A DNA stretch of 33,918 bases, from assembly GCA_009837285.1 (NCBI GenBank), contig VXTU01000102.1:1-33918 (forward strand), read 5' to 3'. Below the pieces are notes generated by a model. It saw only the letters and a list, made by a program, of their open reading frames with translations. It was not told the origin of the DNA and searched no databases. This DNA comes from Chloroflexota bacterium. Lineage in GTDB: Bacteria > Chloroflexota > Dehalococcoidia > UBA2979. Shown in pieces: positions 1 through 6,372 of this stretch; position 1 is the first letter of the stretch; each line of letters opens with the position of its first letter. The position numbers were made by a program, and so were the translations under genes.

Positions 1-107
1 CTCGCCCCGCGCGCCCCTCCACCCCCCCCCCCCCGCCTTCCCACACCACCCCCGGGCCCTCCCTCCCTGCCCCGCGCCCGCTGGGTTGGTGGCCTGGTGG
101 CTCGGCG
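1..107. other. Non-coding C-rich edge sequence
   Basis: No plausible gene is visible. The + strand is pyrimidine-rich and contains a run of 13 C at 22-34, followed by more C-rich low-complexity sequence. It lies downstream of the stop codon of the minus-strand acyl-CoA dehydrogenase. The low complexity could be real or could reflect poor assembly at a contig edge. Confidence 0.5.
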
Positions 108-1322
108 CTAGCCGCGAGGCAGGCCGAGGCCGCGGGTGGCGATGATGTTGCGCTGGATCTCCGAGCTGCCGCCGGCGATCGTCGCGGGAATCGTCGTCAC
201 GTAGCGGTGCGTGAACTGCGCGCGAGCCGGGGCCCGCGGGTCGTCCTCGTCCCAGAGGTTCGCGTACAGCCCGAACAGGCGCGTGCCCGCGCGCTGCGTG
301 CGCTGGTTCACCTCCGAGATGAACATCTTGGCCGTCGACGCCTCGTAGTTCGGCAGCACCCCCGCGTTCTGCATCGAGATGATGCGGAACGAGAAGTTGA
401 AGCCGACCTCGCACTCGATGAAGCACTCCGTGATGAAGTTGCGGACCGCTGTGGTCACGCGGGCCGAGTCCTTGCCGGAGTTCGCCTCGTCGATGAGCCG
501 GCGGATGTTGCGCTGCAGCGCCACCGCGCCGCTGATGTTCGAGCGCTCGTAGTCGAGCAGGGTCATGCCGACGTACCAGCCGCGGTCGACCTCGCCGAGC
601 ACGTTGGTGGCGGGGACGCGGACGTCCTCGAAGAACGTCTCGTTGAAGCCATGCTTCCACGCTGCGTTGATGAGCGGGCGGATGTTCAGGCCCGGCGTGT
701 GGATGTCGTCGATGAGCATGAACGAGATGCCACGGTGCTTCGGGGCATCCGGGTTGGTGCGCACCAGCGCGAACAGCGAGTCCGCGTGGTGGGCGCCGGA
801 GGTCCAGATCTTCTGGCCGTTGATGACGTACTCGTCACCGTCGAGGCTCGCGCGCGTCTGCAGTGAGCCGAGGTCCGAGCCCGCGCCGGGCTCGGAATAG
901 CCCTGCGCCCAGACGATCTCGCCGGACAGGATGCCGGAGAGGTACTTCTGCTTCTGATCGTCGCGGCCGTGGACGATGATCGTCGGGCCGAGCAGGGAGA
1001 CGCCGCCGCCGCCCACGCTGGGCGCGCCGGCTTCGGCCATCTCCATGTTGTAGATGAACTGCTCCATCGGGGAGAGGCCGGCGCCGCCGTACTCCTCCGG
1101 CCAGTGCGGTGCGAACCAGCCCTCGGCGGACATGGACTCGCCCCACTCGACGGCGGCGGAGCGCTGCTCCTCGTTGTCGGAGTTGCGGTCGCCGATCCAG
1201 CTCTGGGGGTCCTCGAGGCCCTTCTCGAGCAGTCCCTTGTAGTAGGCGGGCAGCTTCGCCTCGATCACGTCCTTGACTCGCTGACGGAACTCTGCCTGCT
1301 CTGGAGTGTCGGCCCAGTCCAT
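108..1322 (-). CDS. Acyl-CoA dehydrogenase family protein
   Basis: A 404-aa FAD-dependent acyl-CoA dehydrogenase, expected to oxidise an acyl-CoA thioester at C2-C3 in the cytoplasm. The N-terminal helical domain is followed by the FAD/substrate signature 'WAQGYSEPGAGSDLGSLQTRA', then 'YVINGQKIWTSGAHHADS', and the C-terminal helix 'GGSSEIQRNIIATRGLGLPRG'. The catalytic Glu of medium-chain enzymes (the YEGT position) is Gly here. The Glu in 'LLDYERS' sits where isovaleryl-CoA and long-chain dehydrogenases carry their base, so I infer that it is the catalytic residue. The ATG at 1322 is preferred over the track start at 1394 because GGGAGA precedes it and homology starts at 'MDWADT', exactly as in the paralogue at 32545-33771. 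The substrate is unknown. Confidence 0.95.
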   Translation of the reverse strand: MDWADTPEQAEFRQRVKDVIEAKLPAYYKGLLEKGLEDPQSWIGDRNSDNEEQRSAAVEWGESMSAEGWFAPHWPEEYGGAGLSPMEQFIYNMEMAEAGAPSVGGGGVSLLGPTIIVHGRDDQKQKYLSGILSGEIVWAQGYSEPGAGSDLGSLQTRASLDGDEYVINGQKIWTSGAHHADSLFALVRTNPDAPKHRGISFMLIDDIHTPGLNIRPLINAAWKHGFNETFFEDVRVPATNVLGEVDRGWYVGMTLLDYERSNISGAVALQRNIRRLIDEANSGKDSARVTTAVRNFITECFIECEVGFNFSFRIISMQNAGVLPNYEASTAKMFISEVNQRTQRAGTRLFGLYANLWDEDDPRAPARAQFTHRYVTTIPATIAGGSSEIQRNIIATRGLGLPRG

Positions 1323-1396
1323 GTGGTCTCCCTTCGTCGGTCCACGCCGTCGCGCCTGCACGCCGGCAGTGTGACGGCGCGTGCCTCGGCGCACGC

Positions 1397-1402
1397 ATCA
1401 TA
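1397..1402 (-). promoter_or_regulatory. Candidate -10 element (TATGAT) for the acyl-CoA dehydrogenase
   Basis: On the minus strand TATGAT lies about 75 nt upstream of the ATG at 1322, giving a leader of roughly 65 nt. No good -35 hexamer is visible at the usual spacing. Confidence 0.35.
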
Positions 1403-1481
1403 ACGTGCCCAGCTGTGTGCTGCCCGCCGCTCCGTACTGCCGATCTGATCCTCTCGGCCCACGGAGGTGCCGCATCCGGCT

Positions 1482-1522
1482 CCCTCTCCCGCACTGCGGG
1501 AGAGGGCGGGGGTGAGGGTCCG
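1482..1522. repeat. REP-like palindromic repeat, copy 1a
   Basis: CCCTCTCCCGC (1482-1492) pairs perfectly with GCGGGAGAGGG (1496-1506) around a 3-nt loop and is followed by a GGGTGAGGGTCCGG tail. It belongs to the repeat family seen again at 1555, 4095, 20694 and 33850. Confidence 0.7.
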
Positions 1523-1554
1523 GCGGGTGCGGAGACAGCTCAGCCGCGGGCAGA

Positions 1555-1602
1555 CCCCCTCACCCTAGCCCTCTCCCCCGCAGACGGGGGCGAGGGAATC
1601 GG
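1555..1602. repeat. REP-like palindromic repeat, copy 1b (inverted relative to 1a)
   Basis: CCCCCTCACCCTAG precedes CCCTCTCCCCCG (1569-1580), which pairs imperfectly with CGGGGGCGAGGG (1585-1596). The TGAGGG tail is on the opposite side to copy 1a, so the two form a head-to-head pair like a bacterial interspersed mosaic element. Confidence 0.65.
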
Positions 1603-1669
1603 AGCTGCGGGGGCGACGGTCATGCGAGAGTGAGGGGTGCCCGGCCACGCCCTCAGCCACCCGCTGGGC

Positions 1670-1675
1670 TACACT
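1670..1675 (+). promoter_or_regulatory. -10 element TACACT of a leaderless promoter
   Basis: TACACT ends 6 nt before the ATG at 1682, so the predicted transcription start falls on the start codon. No Shine-Dalgarno is present between them. The same geometry recurs at 2760, 3264 and 9755. Confidence 0.5.
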
Positions 1676-1681
1676 CGATCC

Positions 1682-1876
1682 ATGGATCCGCAGGCAGCCG
1701 ACGCGTACCGCGAGGCGTACGAGGCGTGGCAGAAGCAACTCGAGCAGGTCCACGCCTTCATGCTCGACGGCGAGCCGCTCCACCCAAGCCGGATCAAGGG
1801 CCTCCTCAACCGCGAGGCCACCGCCAAGGAACGCTACGACGAGGCCCGCCGGGCGCTGCTCGGCATCGGCGACTGA
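1682..1876 (+). CDS. Small charged helical protein, unknown function
   Basis: A 64-aa hypothetical protein, not recognised. It is rich in Glu, Arg, Lys and Ala and lacks a signal peptide or membrane segment. Most of it looks like amphipathic helix ('YEAWQKQLEQVHAFML', then 'NREATAKERYDEARRALLG'). I chose the ATG at 1682 over 1637 because of the adjacent -10 box and the more protein-like composition from there. It ends 15 nt before the CcdA-like gene, so the two are probably co-transcribed. A cytoplasmic partner of that membrane protein is possible but unsupported. Confidence 0.6.
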   Translation: MDPQAADAYREAYEAWQKQLEQVHAFMLDGEPLHPSRIKGLLNREATAKERYDEARRALLGIGD

Positions 1877-1891
1877 GCGGGAGGTACCGCG

Positions 1892-2686
1892 ATGACCGCA
1901 TCCACCTCGAGCGCGGCGATGAGCCCGCCCTGGTACCGCAGCGGGTACCCACGCTCCCTGACCATCGGCGCGGCGTTCTCCGTGGCGTGGTCGCCGTGCA
2001 TCGGCCCCATCCTTGGTGTCGTGCTCACGCTGGCGGCGACGTCGGGGACTGCGGCGCAGGGCGCGCTGCTGCTCATCTTCTACGCGCTCGGCCTCGGCGT
2101 GTGGTTCATGGCGTTCGGCGCCGCCTTCGGCTGGCTGACGCCGCAGCTGCGCAAGATCCAGCCGTACATGCCCGCGATGATGGTCGTGGCGGGCGCGCTC
2201 TTCATCGTCGTGGGCGGGCTGATGTTCCTCGGCGAGTTCTCGCAGCTCAACGCGCGTTTCCAGAGCTTCGGCTTCCTGTTCGACCAGACCGCGACCGCCG
2301 AGGAGAACCTGTCCGGGAGCACCGAGGGATTCCTCGGCCCGGTCATCGCCTTCTTCGGCGGCATCGTCTCCTTCCTCTCCCCGTGCGTGCTCCCGCTCGT
2401 GCCGGTCTACCTCGCGAACCTCGCGGGCGAGGCGATGCGAGGCACGGGCGACGCGAGCGCCGACCGTCGGCGGGTGTTTATGCACTCTGTCGTCTTCGTC
2501 GTGGGTTTCACGCTGGTGTTCGCGTTCGTGGGCGCGTCGGCAGGATTCCTCGGGACGCTGGTGCAGGAGCAGCTCGATACCGTCACGCGCATCGGTGGGG
2601 TGCTGCTGGTGGTCTTCGGGATGCAGATGAGCGGGCTCATCCACATCCCGTACCTGGAGCGCACGTACCAGCTCCCGGCGAGCTAG
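1892..2686 (+). CDS. ccdA: CcdA/DsbD-family membrane thiol-disulfide transporter with swapped halves
   Basis: A 264-aa protein with six predicted membrane segments. CcdA passes reducing equivalents from cytoplasmic thioredoxin across the membrane through two conserved cysteines. Both cysteine motifs are present but in reversed order. 'WSPCIGPILG' (Cys36), normally in the second half, comes first with its 'FYALGLGVWF' helix. 'FLSPCVLPLVPVYL' (Cys165), normally near the N-terminus, follows with 'VVFVVGFTLVFAFVGAS' and 'GGVLLVVFGMQMSGL'. The C-terminal 'HIPYLERTY' is the segment that would ordinarily lead into the second half. Positive charges place both termini and the 'RRR' loop in the cytoplasm, as a permutation of two antiparallel three-helix repeats would require. 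GGGAGG precedes the ATG by 7 nt. No thioredoxin-like partner or cytochrome c gene is nearby. Confidence 0.88.
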   Translation: MTASTSSAAMSPPWYRSGYPRSLTIGAAFSVAWSPCIGPILGVVLTLAATSGTAAQGALLLIFYALGLGVWFMAFGAAFGWLTPQLRKIQPYMPAMMVVAGALFIVVGGLMFLGEFSQLNARFQSFGFLFDQTATAEENLSGSTEGFLGPVIAFFGGIVSFLSPCVLPLVPVYLANLAGEAMRGTGDASADRRRVFMHSVVFVVGFTLVFAFVGASAGFLGTLVQEQLDTVTRIGGVLLVVFGMQMSGLIHIPYLERTYQLPAS

Positions 2687-2759
2687 CCGGGGCTGCGACG
2701 AGGGGGCCCCTGTGGATGGATCGACGCCTCGCGGTGTCGCGTCCGTGGGGGACCCCTGC

Positions 2760-2765
2760 TAGGAT
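2760..2765 (+). promoter_or_regulatory. -10 element TAGGAT of a leaderless promoter
   Basis: TAGGAT is followed by 7 nt and then the ATG at 2773, so transcription should begin at or next to the start codon. No Shine-Dalgarno is visible. Confidence 0.5.
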
Positions 2766-2772
2766 CGACGCG

Positions 2773-3222
2773 ATGGCCACGGAGTACGGCGGACTCGACA
2801 TCGACGAGATGGGCCGCGTCATAGACGAGGCGGGAGTGCTCGTCATCCGCTTCCACGTGATCTCCCAGCGCCTGCTGGTGGACGCGCGGATCACGGACGA
2901 CGACCCTCCATTGATCCAGCTCGTCCCGCCCGTCTCGTCCGCCGAGGAGCGCTACCGCCACCTCAAGCAGCTCCGCCCTTCGATGCCGCTGCCCGAGCAG
3001 ATCACCGTCCTCAGTTGGCCCCGCTACGTCGAGGTCATGCGAGACGCGGGCCTGTGGCGACGGCTGGAGGAGCGCCTCATCAGCCTCGGCGGCGAGCCGC
3101 TTGCCGACCGCTGCCGCGAGGTGTTCGAGGAGGTCCGCTCCGCCGAGCGCGCCGAGGTCGTCGCCGCCATCCTGGGTGGCGAGGGATATGAGTCGCTCTG
3201 GGAGCGCTCCGCCGCGCGTTGA
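2773..3222 (+). CDS. Hypothetical soluble protein (149 aa)
   Basis: Not recognised. The 149-aa product has a beta-rich first half ('GVLVIRFHVISQRLLVDAR', 'PPLIQLVPPVSS') and a helical second half ('LWRRLEERLISLGG', 'REVFEEVRSAERAEVVAAILGG'). It has no signal peptide, membrane helix or cysteine pair. The reading frame also runs upstream to 1630, but there it is out of frame with the CcdA-like gene and has Arg/Pro-rich shadow composition. The start at 2773 is fixed by the leaderless -10 element and the change in composition. It stands alone between two leaderless promoters. Confidence 0.75.
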   Translation: MATEYGGLDIDEMGRVIDEAGVLVIRFHVISQRLLVDARITDDDPPLIQLVPPVSSAEERYRHLKQLRPSMPLPEQITVLSWPRYVEVMRDAGLWRRLEERLISLGGEPLADRCREVFEEVRSAERAEVVAAILGGEGYESLWERSAAR

Positions 3223-3263
3223 CCGACGCGCGCGTGGCGCGCGATCACAACACCACCCTTTGC

Positions 3264-3269
3264 TAGCCT
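3264..3269 (+). promoter_or_regulatory. -10 element TAGCCT of a leaderless promoter
   Basis: TAGCCT is followed by 7 nt and then the GTG at 3277. This is the same spacing as the promoter at 2760, again with no Shine-Dalgarno. Confidence 0.45.
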
Positions 3270-3276
3270 CGACGCC

Positions 3277-4071
3277 GTGCTGACCATCGCCGGCTCCCGA
3301 CGCCCGACGCGCCCCGTGACCCCCTCGTGGACGAGGGGTCGCCCCGCCTTGGCCGCCCTCGCGGTGCTCGGCACGCTCCTCGCCGCCTGCACCGGGAGCG
3401 CACCCGTCGCCGAGACGGACCCCGTGGTCAGCGGGATCCCGTTCGTCGACGGTGAGCGCTACGTGTACCGCCTGATCGACCGCGACGGCGTGGACGTCGG
3501 GGCGGGCACGTTCACGACCGGCCGCGACGACGACGCATGGGTGCTCACGCAGACGTACGCGAACGACAGGGGCGTGGTCGTCGACGAGTCAATCGTGGTC
3601 GTGGACGCGGAGACGCTCCAGCCACGCACGACCGAGCGCGTGATCACCCAGGGCGATGAGGTCGAGGTGGTCGTGGCGACCTACGAGGATGACGCCGACG
3701 GCGCCCGCACCGTGCGCGCCACGCACGTCGACGGCGACGACGAGCGAAGACGCACCATCGAGACGGGCGAGCACGACTACGAGGACCAGTCGTCGCTATG
3801 GCTCTGGCGCACGCTCGCGCTCGGCGAGGGCCTCGACGCGCGCTACACCACGGTCGACCCGCGCGAGGGCGGGCGGGTGACCGCGAACGTCATGCAGGTC
3901 GACCGGCAGACGCTCGAGACGCCCATCGGCTCGTTCGACACGTGGGTGTTGCAGATCCGCACGGGCCGCGAGACGGTGAACGTGTGGGTCCACGTCGAGG
4001 CGCCCCACCAGGTCGTCCGGTTCGACAACGGCCGGCTGTTCTTCGAGCTCGAGTCAGCCGAATTGCCCTAA
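3277..4071 (+). CDS. Lipoprotein with beta-rich extracytoplasmic domain
   Basis: A 264-aa protein with a long lipoprotein signal: a basic N-region to about residue 22, a hydrophobic stretch, and the lipobox 'LLAAC' ending at Cys38. The mature part is beta-rich and acidic, with repeated strands such as 'YVYRLIDRDGVDVGAGTF', 'VDAETLQPRTTERV' and 'FDTWVLQIRTGRETVNVWVH'. The layout resembles DUF3108-like proteins, in which a conversion-factor-type strand is followed by 'PIGSFDTW...'. This family suggestion is tentative. The GTG at 3277 is supported by the leaderless -10. The gene converges on the 198-aa minus-strand gene, with a hairpin repeat between them. Confidence 0.8.
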   Translation: MLTIAGSRRPTRPVTPSWTRGRPALAALAVLGTLLAACTGSAPVAETDPVVSGIPFVDGERYVYRLIDRDGVDVGAGTFTTGRDDDAWVLTQTYANDRGVVVDESIVVVDAETLQPRTTERVITQGDEVEVVVATYEDDADGARTVRATHVDGDDERRRTIETGEHDYEDQSSLWLWRTLALGEGLDARYTTVDPREGGRVTANVMQVDRQTLETPIGSFDTWVLQIRTGRETVNVWVHVEAPHQVVRFDNGRLFFELESAELP

Positions 4072-4094
4072 CGCCTCAGGCTCCCGCTCCGATC

Positions 4095-4137
4095 CCCTCT
4101 CCCCCGTCCACGGGGGAGAGGGTTAGGGTGAGGGGGT
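4095..4137. repeat. REP-like palindromic repeat, copy 2; probable bidirectional terminator
   Basis: CCCTCTCCCCCGT (4095-4107) pairs perfectly over 13 bp with ACGGGGGAGAGGG (4110-4122) and is followed by TTAGGGTGAGGGGG. It fills the gap between convergent stop codons at 4071 and 4154. The stem could end transcription from both sides, although there is no T-run. Confidence 0.75.
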
Positions 4138-4153
4138 CTGCTGGCGGGCAGGG

Positions 4154-4750
4154 CTACGGCATCACCCCTGTGGTCGCGGACTGGAGGCGTTCGGCGAGGG
4201 TGCCCCAGCCTGCTTGCGCCACCTCGATGCGCTGTGACAGCGCATCCACGCCGCCGTCGGCCGCGAGGACGACGCCGCCTGCGCGGAACTGCTCGCGCTC
4301 CTCGACCGTCGGACCTGCGTAGACCGCGATCGCACCGCCGTCCGCGGCCTCGAGTGTCCCGATCGCCGAGAGCAGCTCCTGCGCCTCCCACTCGAACGCG
4401 GGCGGCTCCGCGGGCAGCGCGAAGGCCCATAGGGCCTGGGCCCCGGCGGCAGGGGGCGGCACGGCGGCGTCGAGGGCGATCGAGGCGCTCCACATGCCGC
4501 TCGTGGCGTTGGCGACGCCCTCGATCACGAAGCGCATGTGCTCCGGCGCCGCCGCGAAGCCCTCGATGCGGTCGCGGCGGTCGATCCAGACCGCAGCGGT
4601 GAGCGCCGCGTCGCTGCGTCCGACCACGCAGGCCTGCACGCCGTCGATGCCCGCGAGGTCGCCTGCGAGGTTCGTCGCCTGGTCGCGGTCGGTGTCGGTG
4701 GCGTCGGGCCGCAACGCGGCGACGACGAGGTGCAGCAGTTCCGCGCTCAT
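4154..4750 (-). CDS. Unknown protein coupled to the ABC exporter operon
   Basis: A 198-aa soluble protein, not recognised. It appears to be two alpha/beta halves with segments such as 'GVQACVVGRSDAALTAAVWID' and 'FAAAPEHMRFVIEGVANATSGMW', which loosely recall ferredoxin-like dabb/ABM folds. It has no signal or membrane helix. Its ATG overlaps the stop of the upstream ATPase gene as ATGA (4747-4750), so it is almost certainly translated with the transporter. An accessory or regulatory role for the exporter is inference from position only. Confidence 0.75.
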   Translation of the reverse strand: MSAELLHLVVAALRPDATDTDRDQATNLAGDLAGIDGVQACVVGRSDAALTAAVWIDRRDRIEGFAAAPEHMRFVIEGVANATSGMWSASIALDAAVPPPAAGAQALWAFALPAEPPAFEWEAQELLSAIGTLEAADGGAIAVYAGPTVEEREQFRAGGVVLAADGGVDALSQRIEVAQAGWGTLAERLQSATTGVMP

Positions 4751-5475
4751 GGCGTCGCGCTGCCCGCGCTCGCCTGTGGCGGCTCGACGAGTCGGACGCG
4801 TGCCTCGTCGCCGACGCCATGCACCTCGCCGTCGGCGAGCCGGATCTCGCGCCCCGTGAGCGCGGCGACGTCGGCATCGTCGGTGGCCACGACGACCGCA
4901 CCCTGGCGGGCAGTGATGGGGGCGAGGAGCCGTAGCACGTCCTCGGCCGCCTCGGCTGGGGGCTCGTTGACGAGCACGATGCGCGGCCGGAGCGCCAGGG
5001 CGCGCACCACGGCGGCACGCCAGCGCACGTCGGTCGCTACCTCGTGCGGGTAGCGCCGGGCGTCCGCGCCGAGCCCGGCCAGCTCAACGAGCTCGGCGAG
5101 GCGCGTGCCGCGGTCGCGGCGTCCGACGCGCGCGAGGCGTAAGGGTTGCTCCATCGCCTCGGCGAGCGTGCGGTCGGGTGGGAGTCCGCCGCCCGCCGGG
5201 ACGATCGAGATCAGGGTGCGGCGCAGCTCCCGTCGTCGCGATGTGCTCCCGCGCCACACGTCTTCGTCGTCGAGGCGCACGGAGCCAGCGTCGGGCTGCA
5301 GCAGGCCGGCAACGATGTGCAGGAGCGTCGTCTTCCCCGATCCGGGAACGCTATTGAGCCCGACGAGCTCGCCCGCGGCGACCTCGAACGTGGCATCGCG
5401 CAGCACGGGCCGCGCGACGGTGCCTCCAGGTGCGGCGAAGCTCACGCCCTCGACGGTGATCAGCGGCGTCGCCAT
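4747..5475 (-). CDS. Degenerate ABC transporter ATP-binding protein
   Basis: A 242-aa nucleotide-binding domain, overall MacB/LolD-like. Walker A is recognisable but altered ('NSVPGSGKTT', residues 41-50, Ser in place of the first Gly). Walker B reads 'IVLVNEPP', with Asn replacing the Mg-binding Asp. The LSGGQ signature is gone ('HEVATDVRWR'). The switch His is Asp ('ATDDADVA'). It probably binds ATP poorly and is unlikely to hydrolyse it alone, so I infer a non-catalytic partner of the neighbouring ATPase. The ATG at 5475 overlaps the end of the upstream gene by 16 nt, which supports translational coupling. The track start at 5511 would add 12 Ala/Gly-rich residues. Confidence 0.88.
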   Translation of the reverse strand: MATPLITVEGVSFAAPGGTVARPVLRDATFEVAAGELVGLNSVPGSGKTTLLHIVAGLLQPDAGSVRLDDEDVWRGSTSRRRELRRTLISIVPAGGGLPPDRTLAEAMEQPLRLARVGRRDRGTRLAELVELAGLGADARRYPHEVATDVRWRAAVVRALALRPRIVLVNEPPAEAAEDVLRLLAPITARQGAVVVATDDADVAALTGREIRLADGEVHGVGDEARVRLVEPPQASAGSATP

Positions 5476-6371
5476 ATCGGCCCCGTCTCCGGCGGCGGCT
5501 GCTCCGGCCACACGCCGATGTGATCGTCCTCGCGCGTCACCCGAGCGCGCCTCGTAATGCCCAGCGCCTCGCGCTCATCCGGCGGGATCTCGACACGGCC
5601 GTCGCTGTCGACGATCGCGACCTCCTCGACGTGCTCGCCCTCGCCGCGCGAGTAGGCGACGAGGCGCACCTGCTCGGTCCGCGCCTGCCCCGCCGCGAGG
5701 CGTACGACGCCGCCGATGCGGTACGCGAGCAGCGGGTCGCGAGTCGCGAGGATGATGGTGAGCCCGGCGTTCTCGTGGATGCGCAGCAGCGTGTCCAGCA
5801 ACTCGTCGCGCTCGACGGTGTTGAGGCCGGCCATCGGCTCGTCCAGCAGCAGCAGGTCCGGCTCGTGCGCGAGCGCCGCGGCGATCGCCAGCCGCACGGT
5901 CTCGGCAGGGCCGAGCTCGCGAGCGGACACGCGCCCGAGGTCGCCGAGGCCGAACTGGTCGGTGAGCGTCTGCACGCGGTTGCGGATGTAGAGCGGCCTG
6001 CGACCGGCAAGCCGCAGCGGCAGCTCGATGTTCCCGATGCCGAGCTCCGGCAGGAGCCCGGCGCTCGCCTGCGACGGTACGAAGCCCACGACGCGCTCAA
6101 CCTGCTCGCGGACCTCCTCGGCGCTCGCGGCTGTGAGGTCGACGCCGTGGAGCGTGACGCGGCCCGAGCGCGGGCGCGCAAGCCCGGCGAGCACGCGCAG
6201 CAGCGCGGTCTTGCCCGCGCCAGCCGGGCCGAGCAGCGGCGTGAACGCCCAGTGCTCGACCGCGAGCGTGAGCCCGCGCAGGGCGAAGCCGGGACCCCCC
6301 TCGACGCGGTCGAGGTACACGCCGTCGCACTCGACGATCGGCGGGCGTCGCGAGGGGACGAGTCCAACCAC
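5460..6371 (-). CDS. ABC transporter ATP-binding protein with C-terminal AbrB-like tail
   Basis: A 303-aa MacB-type ATPase. Walker A 'GPAGAGKT' (48-55) and Walker B 'LLLLDEP' are intact. The signature is divergent ('ELGPAETVR' for LSGGQ) and the switch His is Arg ('ATRDPLL'). After the ATPase domain, about residues 254-289 ('VDSDGRVEIPPDEREALGI', then 'HIGVWP') resemble a SpoVT/AbrB-like strand-turn unit. To my recollection similar tails occur on some actinobacterial and Chloroflexota permease-associated ATPases. I chose the GTG at 6371: GGGAGG lies 6 nt ahead and it begins one nucleotide after the permease stop. The track start at 6440 would overlap the permease by 68 nt. Confidence 0.9.
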   Translation of the reverse strand: MVGLVPSRRPPIVECDGVYLDRVEGGPGFALRGLTLAVEHWAFTPLLGPAGAGKTALLRVLAGLARPRSGRVTLHGVDLTAASAEEVREQVERVVGFVPSQASAGLLPELGIGNIELPLRLAGRRPLYIRNRVQTLTDQFGLGDLGRVSARELGPAETVRLAIAAALAHEPDLLLLDEPMAGLNTVERDELLDTLLRIHENAGLTIILATRDPLLAYRIGGVVRLAAGQARTEQVRLVAYSRGEGEHVEEVAIVDSDGRVEIPPDEREALGITRRARVTREDDHIGVWPEQPPPETGPIWRRR

Positions 6372-6372
6372 G

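Noticed and set aside
1482-1602. CRISPR array
   Set aside because: There are only two palindromic units in opposite orientation with no regular spacers and no cas genes; related single copies are scattered elsewhere.
1892-2686. Two separate half-CcdA genes or a frameshift
   Set aside because: The frame is open throughout without a stop, the linker is a plausible periplasmic loop and only one Shine-Dalgarno/start is evident, so a single permuted protein is the simpler reading.
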